A stretch of DNA of 7,094 nt from JABMRF01 sp964434235 (GCA_964434235.1 CAYSUN010000045.1:1-7094); one strand, 5' to 3'; positions 1 to 6,129 are shown, counted from the stretch's first letter. The notes: generated by a model from the sequence alone, not told the origin. A program made the numbers and translations.

Positions 1-1
1 A

Positions 2-490
2 ATATATTTTCAAGCATCAGTTGAAAAAACTAATAGTCGGGACTTGGATAAACTTATGGGCGTAAATTTTAAAGGAACATTTCAAATGTGTAAGTATGCA
101 CTTCCTTTGATTAAGAAGAGTAAGGGGAATATTGTAAATATTTCTTCTGGTTTGGGTATTGTTCCTGAACCAGAATCGCCAGCATATTGTTCTGTTAAGG
201 CTGCGATTGTGATGCTTACAAAGTGTATGGCTCAAGAATATGCAAATAAAGGTATTAGAGTTAATGCTGTTTTACCAGGGCCAATAGATACGCCACTTTT
301 AAGAAAAGCTTTTTCTTCAAAAAAAGAAATTGATCAATATAAAAATTCAAACCCAATGAGAAAAATTGGAAAACCAGAAGATGTTGCGAATGTTTCTTTA
401 TTTCTAGCGTCAGATGAAGCGGGTTTTGTAACTGGTGGATTGTATTCTGTGGATGGAGGGGAGTCTACTTCTAGTTTATATTCTAAATAG
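2..490 (+). CDS. Short-chain dehydrogenase/reductase (SDR), C-terminal part, cut by window edge
   Basis: This is the catalytic and C-terminal part of a classical SDR, an NAD(P)-dependent cytosolic oxidoreductase with a Rossmann fold. The frame is open to the left edge, so the N-terminal cofactor-binding TGxxxGxG and NAG motifs lie outside the window. Visible hallmarks are VNFKGTF (helix alpha-E region), the catalytic Ser in NIVNISS, the catalytic Tyr and Lys in YCSVK, the PGPIDTPL loop after the active site, and the C-terminal GGLYSVDGG that closes most family members. About 163 residues are present out of a usual 245-260. A TTG or ATG inside this stretch should not be taken as the start, because conserved sequence precedes both. 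The substrate cannot be told. It ends 16 bp before the hydrogenase gene, so the two are probably co-transcribed; a redox link is inference only. Confidence 0.93.
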   Translation: MYFQASVEKTNSRDLDKLMGVNFKGTFQMCKYALPLIKKSKGNIVNISSGLGIVPEPESPAYCSVKAAIVMLTKCMAQEYANKGIRVNAVLPGPIDTPLLRKAFSSKKEIDQYKNSNPMRKIGKPEDVANVSLFLASDEAGFVTGGLYSVDGGESTSSLYSK

Positions 491-506
491 ATAGTTATAT
501 TTTAAT

Positions 507-1784
507 ATGAAAACAATAAAAATAAATCACATAGCAAAAACTGAAGGGCATATGAGTTTTATCGGTGCTTTGATTGATGGTGATTTTGCTGAGGCTAGAT
601 TGGAAACTCAGGAGGGTTCGCGGTTAATTGAAGGTATTATGCTTAATCGAAAATATTTTGAAGCGCCAGTTATTACGGCTAGAATTTGTGGAATTTGTCC
701 AATTGTTCATAATTTAACTTCAATAAAAGCTTTGGAAATGGCTTTGAATATTAAACCGACCAAGGAAATTTTAACGCTTAGAAAAATGATGATCAATGCG
801 CAATGGATTCATTCTCATTCTTTGCACGCTTTTTTTCTTTCTTTCCCTGATTTAGTTGGTATTTCAAATAATTTCAATTTCATTAAAAAATATCCTAAAC
901 AATCAAAGTTAGCTCTTGAGGTTCGAGATTGGGGAGTAGAATTAGCTAGGGTTATTGGCGGAAGAACAGTTCATCCTATCAATAGTGTAGTTGGGGGATT
1001 TAATGTTGAGCCGGATTTTGAAGAGTTGTATGGTCTTTTAGCTCAAAAAGAAAATGTTTTAATTAAAGCCAAACAATTATTTGAGTTTGCAATTAAACAG
1101 AAGTTGCCAAATTTTGAAAATCCAACAAATTATATTTCTTTAAAAAGTACTGGGGAATATTCAATTTATGACGGAAAAACTTATTTGTCTGATAGTAAAA
1201 AATATTTAAAAACAGAACTTTTGCTTCAAGATATAGAAGAACAAATTATTCCATATGAAAAGGTTAAACGCGTAAGCCATAATAAAGGAACTTTTATGGT
1301 TGGTTCTTTGGCTAGGATAAATAATAGTTTTGAGCAATTAAATCCAGAAGCAAAAAAAGCTTGGAAAAAACTTAAGCTAAAAATGCCATGTTATAATCCT
1401 TTTTATAATTTAATGGCTCAAATAGTAGAAATTATACATTCAATAGAGGAAATGTCTAAGCTTTTTGGCCAATATCAATCTTTACGCAAGCAAACTAATT
1501 TTGCCAAAAAGCTTAAGGTAAGTTTTAAACCAAATCCAGGCAAAGGTTATGCTGTAATGGAAGCTCCTCGTGGTCTTTTATATCATGAATATGAACTTGA
1601 TCGTGAGGGCAATATGTTACACACCAATATTATTGCACCAACTACCATGTTTTTGGCAAATTTAGAAAAAGATTTAGGAGTATTATTGCCCAAGCTTGAA
1701 AATTTGACTAGCAGTCAAAGACTTTTGTTGATAAAAACTTTGATCCGCGCTTATGATCCTTGCATTAGTTGCGCAACGCATTAA
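507..1784 (+). CDS. [NiFe]-hydrogenase large (catalytic) subunit, group 3-like, no C-terminal extension
   Basis: The 425-residue protein is the catalytic subunit of a [NiFe]-hydrogenase, which oxidises H2 or reduces protons. The N-terminal L1 motif is RICGICPIVH (residues 59-68), giving the nickel ligands Cys61 and Cys64. The C-terminal L2 motif is DPCISCATH (417-425), giving Cys419 and Cys422. Also visible are the conserved EGH near residue 13 and EAPRGLLYH (352-360). There is no signal peptide, which fits a soluble group 3 enzyme of the sulfhydrogenase/F420- or NAD(P)-linked type; group 3b is my best guess from overall similarity, not proven. The stop codon follows His425 directly, so the peptide normally cleaved by the maturation endopeptidase is absent. 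No clear Shine-Dalgarno precedes the ATG. No small subunit, diaphorase or hyp maturation gene is visible in the window. Confidence 0.95.
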   Translation: MKTIKINHIAKTEGHMSFIGALIDGDFAEARLETQEGSRLIEGIMLNRKYFEAPVITARICGICPIVHNLTSIKALEMALNIKPTKEILTLRKMMINAQWIHSHSLHAFFLSFPDLVGISNNFNFIKKYPKQSKLALEVRDWGVELARVIGGRTVHPINSVVGGFNVEPDFEELYGLLAQKENVLIKAKQLFEFAIKQKLPNFENPTNYISLKSTGEYSIYDGKTYLSDSKKYLKTELLLQDIEEQIIPYEKVKRVSHNKGTFMVGSLARINNSFEQLNPEAKKAWKKLKLKMPCYNPFYNLMAQIVEIIHSIEEMSKLFGQYQSLRKQTNFAKKLKVSFKPNPGKGYAVMEAPRGLLYHEYELDREGNMLHTNIIAPTTMFLANLEKDLGVLLPKLENLTSSQRLLLIKTLIRAYDPCISCATH

Positions 1785-1852
1785 TTAGTTGAAAAGTTAA
1801 AAGTTTGTAAAGTTTATAAAATAAAAATAACATAAAGTAAAAAAAGAAAGTT

Positions 1853-2231
1853 ATGAAATATTTGGAGCAATTGGAAAAATTAAATTTACCAAAAGGGCAA
1901 TGGGCAATCTTTGGTAGTGGACCACTTGTTATTCGTGGTTTATTAGCTGAAAATAATGATATTGATATTATTGTGAAGTCGGATGTGTTTGAAGTGTTGA
2001 AAAAACAATATTCAGTCATTAATAATAACTCAAATTAGTGTTGGGGATGTGGAGATATTCGCAACTTGGCAACCTTGGTTTGCTGATGTTAATAAGTTGA
2101 TTGATGAAGCGGAAATTATTCAAGGTTTTCCGTTTGTTAAACTGGAATATGTTCTTGATTGGAAAAGAAAATTTGCTAGAGAAAAAGATTTAGTGCATGT
2201 GAAATTAATTGAAGAATATTTAGCAAAATAA
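1853..2231 (+). pseudogene. Small nucleotidyltransferase-like protein, interrupted by a +1 frameshift
   Basis: Two short reading frames, 1853-2038 and about 2031-2231, make one protein of about 125 residues when a single base is removed from the AAA at 2032-2034. The first half carries FGSGPLVIRG followed by NDIDIIV, the GS...DxD pattern of MNT/pol-beta-type nucleotidyltransferases. The second half, IFATWQPWF ... GFPFVKLEYVLDWKRKF and REKDLVHVKLIEEYL, is the usual C-terminal part of such stand-alone proteins. Joined, the text runs ...NNNS-ISVGDVEIF... without loss. The ATG at 1853 has only a weak AGAAAG upstream. The GTG at 2049 is probably not a real start, since conserved residues precede it. 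Either a recent frameshift mutation or a sequence error. The target molecule is unknown, and no antitoxin-like partner is adjacent. It is followed at once by a terminator. Confidence 0.72.
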
Positions 2232-2261
2232 AAAACCCGGCTATGAGAAGCTGGGTTTTGT
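2227..2261 (+). repeat. 35-bp direct repeat, copy 1 (contains terminator)
   Basis: These 35 bases are identical to 3042-3076, including the loop and the flanking A- and T-rich arms. The two copies lie in the same orientation on either side of the gene at 2335-2976. Confidence 0.9.
2232..2259. terminator. Intrinsic terminator, copy 1 (bidirectional)
   Basis: An 11-bp stem (AAAACCCGGCT pairing with AGCTGGGTTTT, one G-U) closes a 6-nt ATGAGA loop. T-rich sequence follows on both strands. It starts one base after the stop of the nucleotidyltransferase-like gene on the plus strand, and lies 75 bp beyond the stop of the minus-strand single-TM gene, so it can serve both convergent units. Confidence 0.88.
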
Positions 2262-2334
2262 GTTTGTGATTTTGTTTTTATTCTAAGCCTATTGTGCCAT
2301 TAAGCGTATTAGAAGATTCATCGATTTATTCTAT

Positions 2335-2976
2335 TTATTTTTCTGGTGGTGACTCTGTTTTGTCGTTAGTTTCAAAATATAGTTTCCAAAGTTCTGTATT
2401 GGTTGGCATTTGCTCTTCTTTTAAGCTTACAATTAAATCTTTAGCTGTGGGTGCATATTGGTTGATTGCAACATCAAGATCTTTGATAAGTTTATCAATT
2501 TGCTCTGGCTCTAGGCTTTCAATTAATTTAATGTCTAAAGCAAGTAATTTTTGAAGTTTTTCAAGTTTTTGTTTAGCGCTTTTTGTCAGTTTGTATTCTT
2601 GATCAATAATTCTTTTGTAAGCTTCAGCCTTAGCAAGAACTTCTAGTTCATCCGAAATTCGAGGATCTTTTTGCGCCTCTTTTAATTCTGTAGTTTCTTT
2701 ATTACTGCCAAGTAATTCCGATATCGCTTTGACTGAGGTTTCAACTTCTTTCTCAAAATCAGTTTTTGAATTGAATAGATGATTTTCTTTTAGTGTTAAT
2801 TTGGAACTTAGTTCTTTGGCATTGTTTAATTTTTTATTGGCAAGTTGAAGTGGTGTTGGGCTTTTTGTTGCATAGTGAATTATAAATATGATAATTACCA
2901 AAGCCCCAATTGCTATCGGAATCATGATAAATAAATTTTTATACCAAACCTGTTCATACGCATATCTAGTTCCCAT
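2335..2976 (-). CDS. Single-TM coiled-coil envelope protein with the shared ~100-residue domain
   Basis: I do not recognise a named family. The 213-residue protein has one hydrophobic segment at about residues 15-34 (FIMIPIAIGALVIIIFII), then a charged, helical, coiled-coil-like region (about 44-100), and a domain at about 101-201 shared with two other genes in this window. Landmarks of the domain are AEAYKRII (117-124), LALDIK (145-150), EQIDKLIKDLD (158-168) and APTAKDL (175-181). The start is firm: the ATG at 2976 follows AAGGAGG by five bases. It is most likely a membrane-anchored protein with its bulk on one face of the membrane; the topology is unclear from the flanking charges. It has its own promoter and is flanked by identical terminators, so it appears monocistronic. 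Function unknown. Confidence 0.88.
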   Translation of the reverse strand: MGTRYAYEQVWYKNLFIMIPIAIGALVIIIFIIHYATKSPTPLQLANKKLNNAKELSSKLTLKENHLFNSKTDFEKEVETSVKAISELLGSNKETTELKEAQKDPRISDELEVLAKAEAYKRIIDQEYKLTKSAKQKLEKLQKLLALDIKLIESLEPEQIDKLIKDLDVAINQYAPTAKDLIVSLKEEQMPTNTELWKLYFETNDKTESPPEK

Positions 2977-2981
2977 TAGAG

Positions 2982-2988
2982 CCTCCTT
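2982..2988 (-). promoter_or_regulatory. Strong Shine-Dalgarno of the single-TM gene
   Basis: On the minus strand this reads AAGGAGG, five bases before the ATG at 2976. It fixes the start and forms part of a leader that resembles the one before the gene at 3090-3917. Confidence 0.85.
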
Positions 2989-3011
2989 TGTTAAAGAACA
3001 TACTTTATGTA

Positions 3012-3040
3012 TTTTTATCCTAAAAATTAGATTTTGTCAA
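3012..3040 (-). promoter_or_regulatory. Sigma70-type promoter of the single-TM gene
   Basis: A perfect -35 TTGACA (3035-3040) is followed after 17 bp by TAAAAA (3012-3017), a fair -10. It sits 36 bp or more upstream of the start codon and directly downstream of the second terminator copy, which would insulate it from the preceding gene. Confidence 0.65.
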
Positions 3041-3041
3041 T

Positions 3042-3076
3042 AATAAAAAACCCGGCTATGAGAAGCTGGGTTTTGT
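3042..3076 (+). repeat. 35-bp direct repeat, copy 2 (contains terminator)
   Basis: Identical over 35 bases to 2227-2261. The copies diverge immediately outside these limits. Confidence 0.9.
3047..3074 (-). terminator. Intrinsic terminator, copy 2
   Basis: Same 11-bp stem and ATGAGA loop as at 2232-2259. On the minus strand the stem is followed by a T-rich tail. It lies 16 bp beyond the stop codon of the four-TM gene, which it should terminate. Confidence 0.88.
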
Positions 3077-3089
3077 TATTGTATTTCTT

Positions 3090-3917
3090 CTATTCTTGTA
3101 ATTGACTCTTGGTGTATTCAAGCCGATCTTTTAGAGCTTGAAGTGGATTGTCTGAATTGTCATTCTCATTTGTTGCTTGTTTTTCTGAAGAATTGCTTGG
3201 ATGTAATCTGATTTTCTGTAACTCTTTTTGGCTTTTTGGATTAAGCAATTTTTGAACTATCTCAGAATTAATTGGAATTAGGATTGTGTTGTATTGTGGA
3301 TGACGGCCAGGTTCATCAAAGACATCAATTTCTCCAGTCGGTGTTTCGTAATACCAAAACAATGGAGTTCCTTCAGGTGTAAAAAAACGAAGGTCATTTG
3401 TAATTTCTACAGTTTTTACAGGAGTTAAGCCTTTTGTTCGGATATTTTGGGATTGGATAATCTTGTCAATTTTTTCTTTATCTCTAATAACGGGTTTACC
3501 TGTTTGTTCGTGAAATTTCCAATTACAGGGCACTGCTTCATAGCCATCTAGGCCTTCAGCAAAACAAATTTGTGCTTCTCCAGTTTTAGGATCAAAATTA
3601 CGTCCAGATTGCATGAAATACATGAATGTACAAAAGGCTAGATAACAAACGATAGCAACAGCAAAACCGATTCTACGTTTTGTTTTGTCCATAGAAAATA
3701 CATAATTTAGACCAATCATTACACCAATTGCTGGGATAATTGCGATAATGTTGGACAACCACTGATTGAGTCCCAATTCATCATGCAATAATTCAGCTAT
3801 TGAAGGAAAAACCCACAAAAAGGCGAACAATGAACCGAATTTGAGCAAACTGATCAAAAGCAAGATAGCGATGGCAATTAGAGTTAAACCAAGAAAAATA
3901 CGTGTTTTACGTTTCAT
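3090..3917 (-). CDS. Four-TM membrane protein with a duplicated soluble repeat
   Basis: No named family recognised. The 275-residue protein has hydrophobic segments at about 8-25, 27-44, 56-75 and 83-103, so up to four membrane helices, followed by a soluble region. That region holds two related units of 47 residues each, about 108-154 (starting FDPKTGEA) and 178-225 (starting FTPEGTPLFWYY, with DEPGRHP). Both start with an F-x-P turn with a nearby Gly, have a Gly in a middle turn and a His at a similar place, and end in an Ile/Leu-rich helix. The second unit resembles a WYY ... FDxPGxHP pattern that I recall from uncharacterised bacterial proteins. The tail (about 240-275) is Asn/Ser-rich and then helical. 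The ATG at 3917 follows GGGAGG (3923-3928). It has its own promoter and terminator. Function unknown. Confidence 0.88.
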   Translation of the reverse strand: MKRKTRIFLGLTLIAIAILLLISLLKFGSLFAFLWVFPSIAELLHDELGLNQWLSNIIAIIPAIGVMIGLNYVFSMDKTKRRIGFAVAIVCYLAFCTFMYFMQSGRNFDPKTGEAQICFAEGLDGYEAVPCNWKFHEQTGKPVIRDKEKIDKIIQSQNIRTKGLTPVKTVEITNDLRFFTPEGTPLFWYYETPTGEIDVFDEPGRHPQYNTILIPINSEIVQKLLNPKSQKELQKIRLHPSNSSEKQATNENDNSDNPLQALKDRLEYTKSQLQE

Positions 3918-3922
3918 GATAG

Positions 3923-3928
3923 CCTCCC
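3923..3928 (-). promoter_or_regulatory. Shine-Dalgarno of the four-TM gene
   Basis: Reads GGGAGG on the minus strand, five bases before the ATG at 3917. It supports that start over any other. Confidence 0.8.
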
Positions 3929-3955
3929 TATGTTAACGAACGAACTTTCATCTTA

Positions 3956-3983
3956 TTTTTATACTATTTTAAGACTTTGTCAA
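3956..3983 (-). promoter_or_regulatory. Sigma70-type promoter of the four-TM gene
   Basis: -35 TTGACA (3978-3983), then TAAAAA (3956-3961) after 16 bp; an overlapping TATAAA at 3958-3963 is closer to consensus but leaves only 14 bp. From here to the ATG the leader matches that of the gene at 2335-2976 in layout and in part in sequence. Confidence 0.6.
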
Positions 3984-4064
3984 GTAAAAAATATTTAATG
4001 GTATTTTTCCCCCTGACAAAAAATAATAATTTAAGCCGTTACTATTTATTAAATAAATTAAAAA

Positions 4065-4082
4065 CCCCCAAATTTTTGGGGG
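4065..4082 (-). terminator. Intrinsic terminator after the WD40 reading frame
   Basis: CCCCCAA pairs with TTGGGGG around a short A/T loop; on the minus strand five T residues (4060-4064) follow the stem. It starts 8 bp beyond the stop codon of the WD40 frame. Confidence 0.88.
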
Positions 4083-4089
4083 CAATGAA

Positions 4090-5112
4090 TTAGTCTAGAA
4101 ATTGGTCTACATTCCAGATTTTAATGTAACCATCATCGTGAGCTGTAACAACTTTCAGGCCGGTTGGTGACCAGTCAGCATCAAGAATTTGAGAACTTTG
4201 GAAATTAACTATTACTTCACTTGTAATAAGATCAACTATTTGTAACTGTTTATCAACAATAACTAGGACGTAACGTTCTTTTTTTGGGTTTAATTTTAGA
4301 CTGTTAATATAAAGAGTGTGTGCATTAAATTGGGGAAACCATTTTTTTGCTTGATAACTTCTAGTTGAAATTCCCGTTTTAGTTACTGCTATTAGATAGG
4401 AATTACCACTGCTCCAATAAATACTTAATACATCTTTTACGGGAATTTTTTCTAAAGGGTTTACCTTGTCAATTTGCCAGATCGTTATTGTATTGTTTGA
4501 ATTTAACGAAGCCAAAATTTGATTTTTGTTATTCCAAACTAATTGTAAAATGCTAAATCCTTCTGGACATCTGTCTTTTACTGTGTCAATTTTTTTCCAA
4601 GTAGTATCTTCATCTTCATACTCATAAAGGCATTCAAAAAGTGGTTTTGGATTTGTTGGTGTAGTTGGATTAGAAAAAAATATTTTGTGTTGTAGCTTTG
4701 GATCTTTATAGGAATAAGCAACAAGGCCGTTATTGATGAAGGTCAGTATCTCACTTGTAACAAAATCAATTTGTTTGATGTCAGAAACGGTGTAATATGT
4801 TGTCCGTAATGAATAATTATCTTTTCCACTTGTTTTAATAAGAAAATAATTAAATCCTTGATTCGGCATGATCTGTGAATAAAGTGCCCAACTAATAGTA
4901 AAATTTTTTGAGTTGTTTCCTGCTATGTTATAGGAGGTCAAAAAATATTTACTTTGAGCCCTTTGGTATGAATCTGTATATGAATTAAGGTCGGCTATTA
5001 GTAAGAATTGAGCATCTGAAGAAAATTGAGAATCAACGAATTTGAATGTAGCAGAAAACGGAAAGTATGTTCCTTCATTTACATTCCATAATTTAATCGT
5101 TTTTTCTGACAT
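4090..5112 (-). CDS. WD40 beta-propeller part of a frameshifted lipoprotein-propeller gene
   Basis: The 340 residues after the first Met form most of a WD40-type propeller. Typical strand-d ends are TIKLWNV (5-11), TITIWQI (208-214) and YIKIWNV (329-335), with DADWSPTGLKVVTA (311-324) before the last. The Met is not a genuine start. It sits inside the first WD repeat, whose earlier strand (VAWSSNEKYLAS) is encoded just upstream in the same frame, there is no Shine-Dalgarno, and the frame stays open without stops to the ten-A run at 5350-5359. There it meets the lipoprotein frame. With the frame joined, the propeller has about 360 residues, enough for about seven blades, and the whole protein has 645 residues (4090-6026). 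Such a propeller is usually a protein-binding platform; here it would be displayed outside the membrane. The ligand is unknown. Confidence 0.82.
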   Translation of the reverse strand: MSEKTIKLWNVNEGTYFPFSATFKFVDSQFSSDAQFLLIADLNSYTDSYQRAQSKYFLTSYNIAGNNSKNFTISWALYSQIMPNQGFNYFLIKTSGKDNYSLRTTYYTVSDIKQIDFVTSEILTFINNGLVAYSYKDPKLQHKIFFSNPTTPTNPKPLFECLYEYEDEDTTWKKIDTVKDRCPEGFSILQLVWNNKNQILASLNSNNTITIWQIDKVNPLEKIPVKDVLSIYWSSGNSYLIAVTKTGISTRSYQAKKWFPQFNAHTLYINSLKLNPKKERYVLVIVDKQLQIVDLITSEVIVNFQSSQILDADWSPTGLKVVTAHDDGYIKIWNVDQFLD

Positions 5113-5303
5113 AGAGGCTAGGTATTTTTCGTTTGAGCTCCAAGCGACTTTTTTGATCGGAACATCTATTTCATGCTTTAATGTTAAACTTGGTGAGGTT
5201 AAAGTGTTTTTTTGTCTATATTCATGTTTTGTTTGCGTGCTTGGTTTTGATTGCGTTTTTTTAGTGTTTGATTTTTCTTTTTCTTTAGCTAAACGAGCAA
5301 ATC

Positions 5304-6026
5304 TTAGTTTTTCTTGGTGTTCAGCTTCATCTTTTTTTTTACGCTCAAGTTTTTTTTTTCTTGTTCTTTTTCTTCTTTGCGAATATGGTTTTCGTAAATT
5401 TTATCCAGCGGGGAAAGTACAGTTTCTTTATCAACAATGACAAGATCATCGGCCGTTGGTTGAATTCTATTGATAACTACGTCCATCTCTTTGAGTAATT
5501 TATCAATTTCAGCTTCTGGTAATGTGTCAAACATAGTTTTGTCTAGATCAAGTTGTTTTTCTGAACCTTTTAGATCTACAACAGCCAATTGAGTTTTGGT
5601 TTTTTCTCTTTTGGTGATATCTCGATAAGCTTCAGCTTTTTGAATTGCTTGAAGGTTTTGTTTGATTTCATTATTAGAAACAGCTTCATTATATTCAACT
5701 AGATTTTTTGTTTTTCTGATATCCTTTATTTCATTAACGAAAATTCCTATTTTTTCTTGGAATGTTGAAATTGAATTATCAAGTTTTACAATTTTTCTTT
5801 CCAGAGTTTCTCTTAGTTCTCGAACTTTCTGAAGTTTAGCTTCTGTAATTTCTATTTTTGATTGTGCTGGTAAGGTTTCTTCTTTAGCTTTTTCTGGAGT
5901 TTTTTTCTCAGAATATTCAAGCGAATTTTCAGCCTTTGGTTCTGATAATTTGTTTTCGTTTTTTGTGCAGGAAATGCCTAAAAGAATAATAATTACAGCA
6001 ATTACCAAGTTTTTTAAGTTAGCCAT
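5304..6026 (-). CDS. Lipoprotein with coiled coil and shared domain; N-terminal part of the WD40 gene
   Basis: Read without a shift this gives 240 residues. Residues 1-20 are a lipoprotein signal: a positive and hydrophobic start followed by LLGISC, so Cys20 would be lipidated and the rest held outside the membrane. A Lys/Glu/Pro-rich linker (about 21-60) leads to a coiled coil (about 61-105) and the domain shared with two other genes here (about 111-215: KAEAYRDI 130-137, LDLDKTMF 159-166, EIDKLLKEMD 173-182, IQPTADDL 188-195, PLDKIYENHI 206-215). The last 15 residues read like frame-shifted sequence. In the -1 frame the coiled coil continues and joins a WD40 propeller. The ATG at 6026 is preferred over the upstream TTG at 6053 because GGAGGA stands at 6031-6036. 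It has its own promoter. Not a recognised family. Confidence 0.85.
   Translation of the reverse strand: MANLKNLVIAVIIILLGISCTKNENKLSEPKAENSLEYSEKKTPEKAKEETLPAQSKIEITEAKLQKVRELRETLERKIVKLDNSISTFQEKIGIFVNEIKDIRKTKNLVEYNEAVSNNEIKQNLQAIQKAEAYRDITKREKTKTQLAVVDLKGSEKQLDLDKTMFDTLPEAEIDKLLKEMDVVINRIQPTADDLVIVDKETVLSPLDKIYENHIRKEEKEQEKKNLSVKKKMKLNTKKN
5332..5361 (-). other. Frameshift site: A10 and A9 runs with A_AAA_AAC heptamer
   Basis: On the minus strand a run of ten A (5350-5359) and, nine bases on, a run of nine A (5332-5340) lie in a lysine-rich coiled coil. In the upstream frame the codons are GAA AAA AAA AAC, ending in the classical -1 slippery heptamer A_AAA_AAC. A -1 shift, or one extra A, leads to CTT GAG CGT (Leu-Glu-Arg) and on into the WD40 frame. 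I see no clear stimulatory hairpin or upstream SD-like element, so transcriptional slippage, phase variation or a homopolymer error are all possible. Confidence 0.75.
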
Positions 6027-6030
6027 TAGC

Positions 6031-6036
6031 TCCTCC
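6031..6036 (-). promoter_or_regulatory. Shine-Dalgarno that fixes the lipoprotein start
   Basis: Reads GGAGGA on the minus strand, four to five bases before the ATG at 6026. The nine codons between this ATG and the upstream TTG would place the SD inside the coding sequence and add a polar tail to the signal peptide. Confidence 0.88.
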
Positions 6037-6069
6037 GAGTGTTGTATTGTCAAAGTTCATAATTATCAT

Positions 6070-6098
6070 ATCTTAAGGCTATTTTAATCTATTGTCAA
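6070..6098 (-). promoter_or_regulatory. Sigma70-type promoter of the lipoprotein-WD40 gene
   Basis: -35 TTGACA (6093-6098), 17-bp spacer, -10 TAAGAT (6070-6075); an overlapping TATGAT lies 5 bp further on. It starts 10 bp after the terminator of the preceding gene. A second TTGACA at about 6048-6053 is too near the start codon to have a -10. Confidence 0.65.
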
Positions 6099-6108
6099 CG
6101 AAAAAAAA

Positions 6109-6129
6109 CCTAACAGTTTGACTGTTAGG
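6109..6129 (-). terminator. Intrinsic terminator of the right-hand partial gene
   Basis: A perfect 8-bp stem (CCTAACAG / CTGTTAGG) with a 5-nt loop. On the minus strand eight T residues (6101-6108) follow the stem. It lies about 75 bp beyond the stop codon at 6205-6207; the intervening stretch shows no further gene. Confidence 0.9.

Noticed and set aside
17..235. Minus-strand frame of 72 codons
   Set aside because: It lies opposite the SDR catalytic region and shows no motif of its own.
1785..1852. Promoter for the nucleotidyltransferase-like gene
   Set aside because: The gap is low-complexity A/T sequence with several poor -10-like boxes and no convincing -35, so a promoter cannot be told from chance.
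1765..2019. Minus-strand frame over the nucleotidyltransferase-like gene
   Set aside because: It opposes conserved GS...DxD coding sequence and has no SD or recognisable motif.
2294..2554. Plus-strand frame of 86 codons
   Set aside because: It is antisense to the shared domain of the single-TM gene, whose conservation with two paralogues shows which strand codes.
2227..3076. The two identical 35-bp units as a CRISPR remnant
   Set aside because: There are only two copies, about 780 bp apart with a gene between them, and they have the structure of an intrinsic terminator.
5110..5112. ATG at 5112 as the start of an independent WD40 gene
   Set aside because: No SD or promoter is present, and the strand before it in the same WD repeat is encoded upstream in frame.
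5042..5440. Plus-strand frame of 132 codons
   Set aside because: It is the antisense of the lysine-rich linker and first WD repeat; its Phe/Ser/Leu-rich composition is that expected from the complement of Lys/Glu codons.
6027..6053. TTG at 6053 as the start of the lipoprotein
   Set aside because: The GGAGGA at 6031-6036 points to the ATG at 6026, and the extra nine residues would precede an otherwise standard signal peptide.
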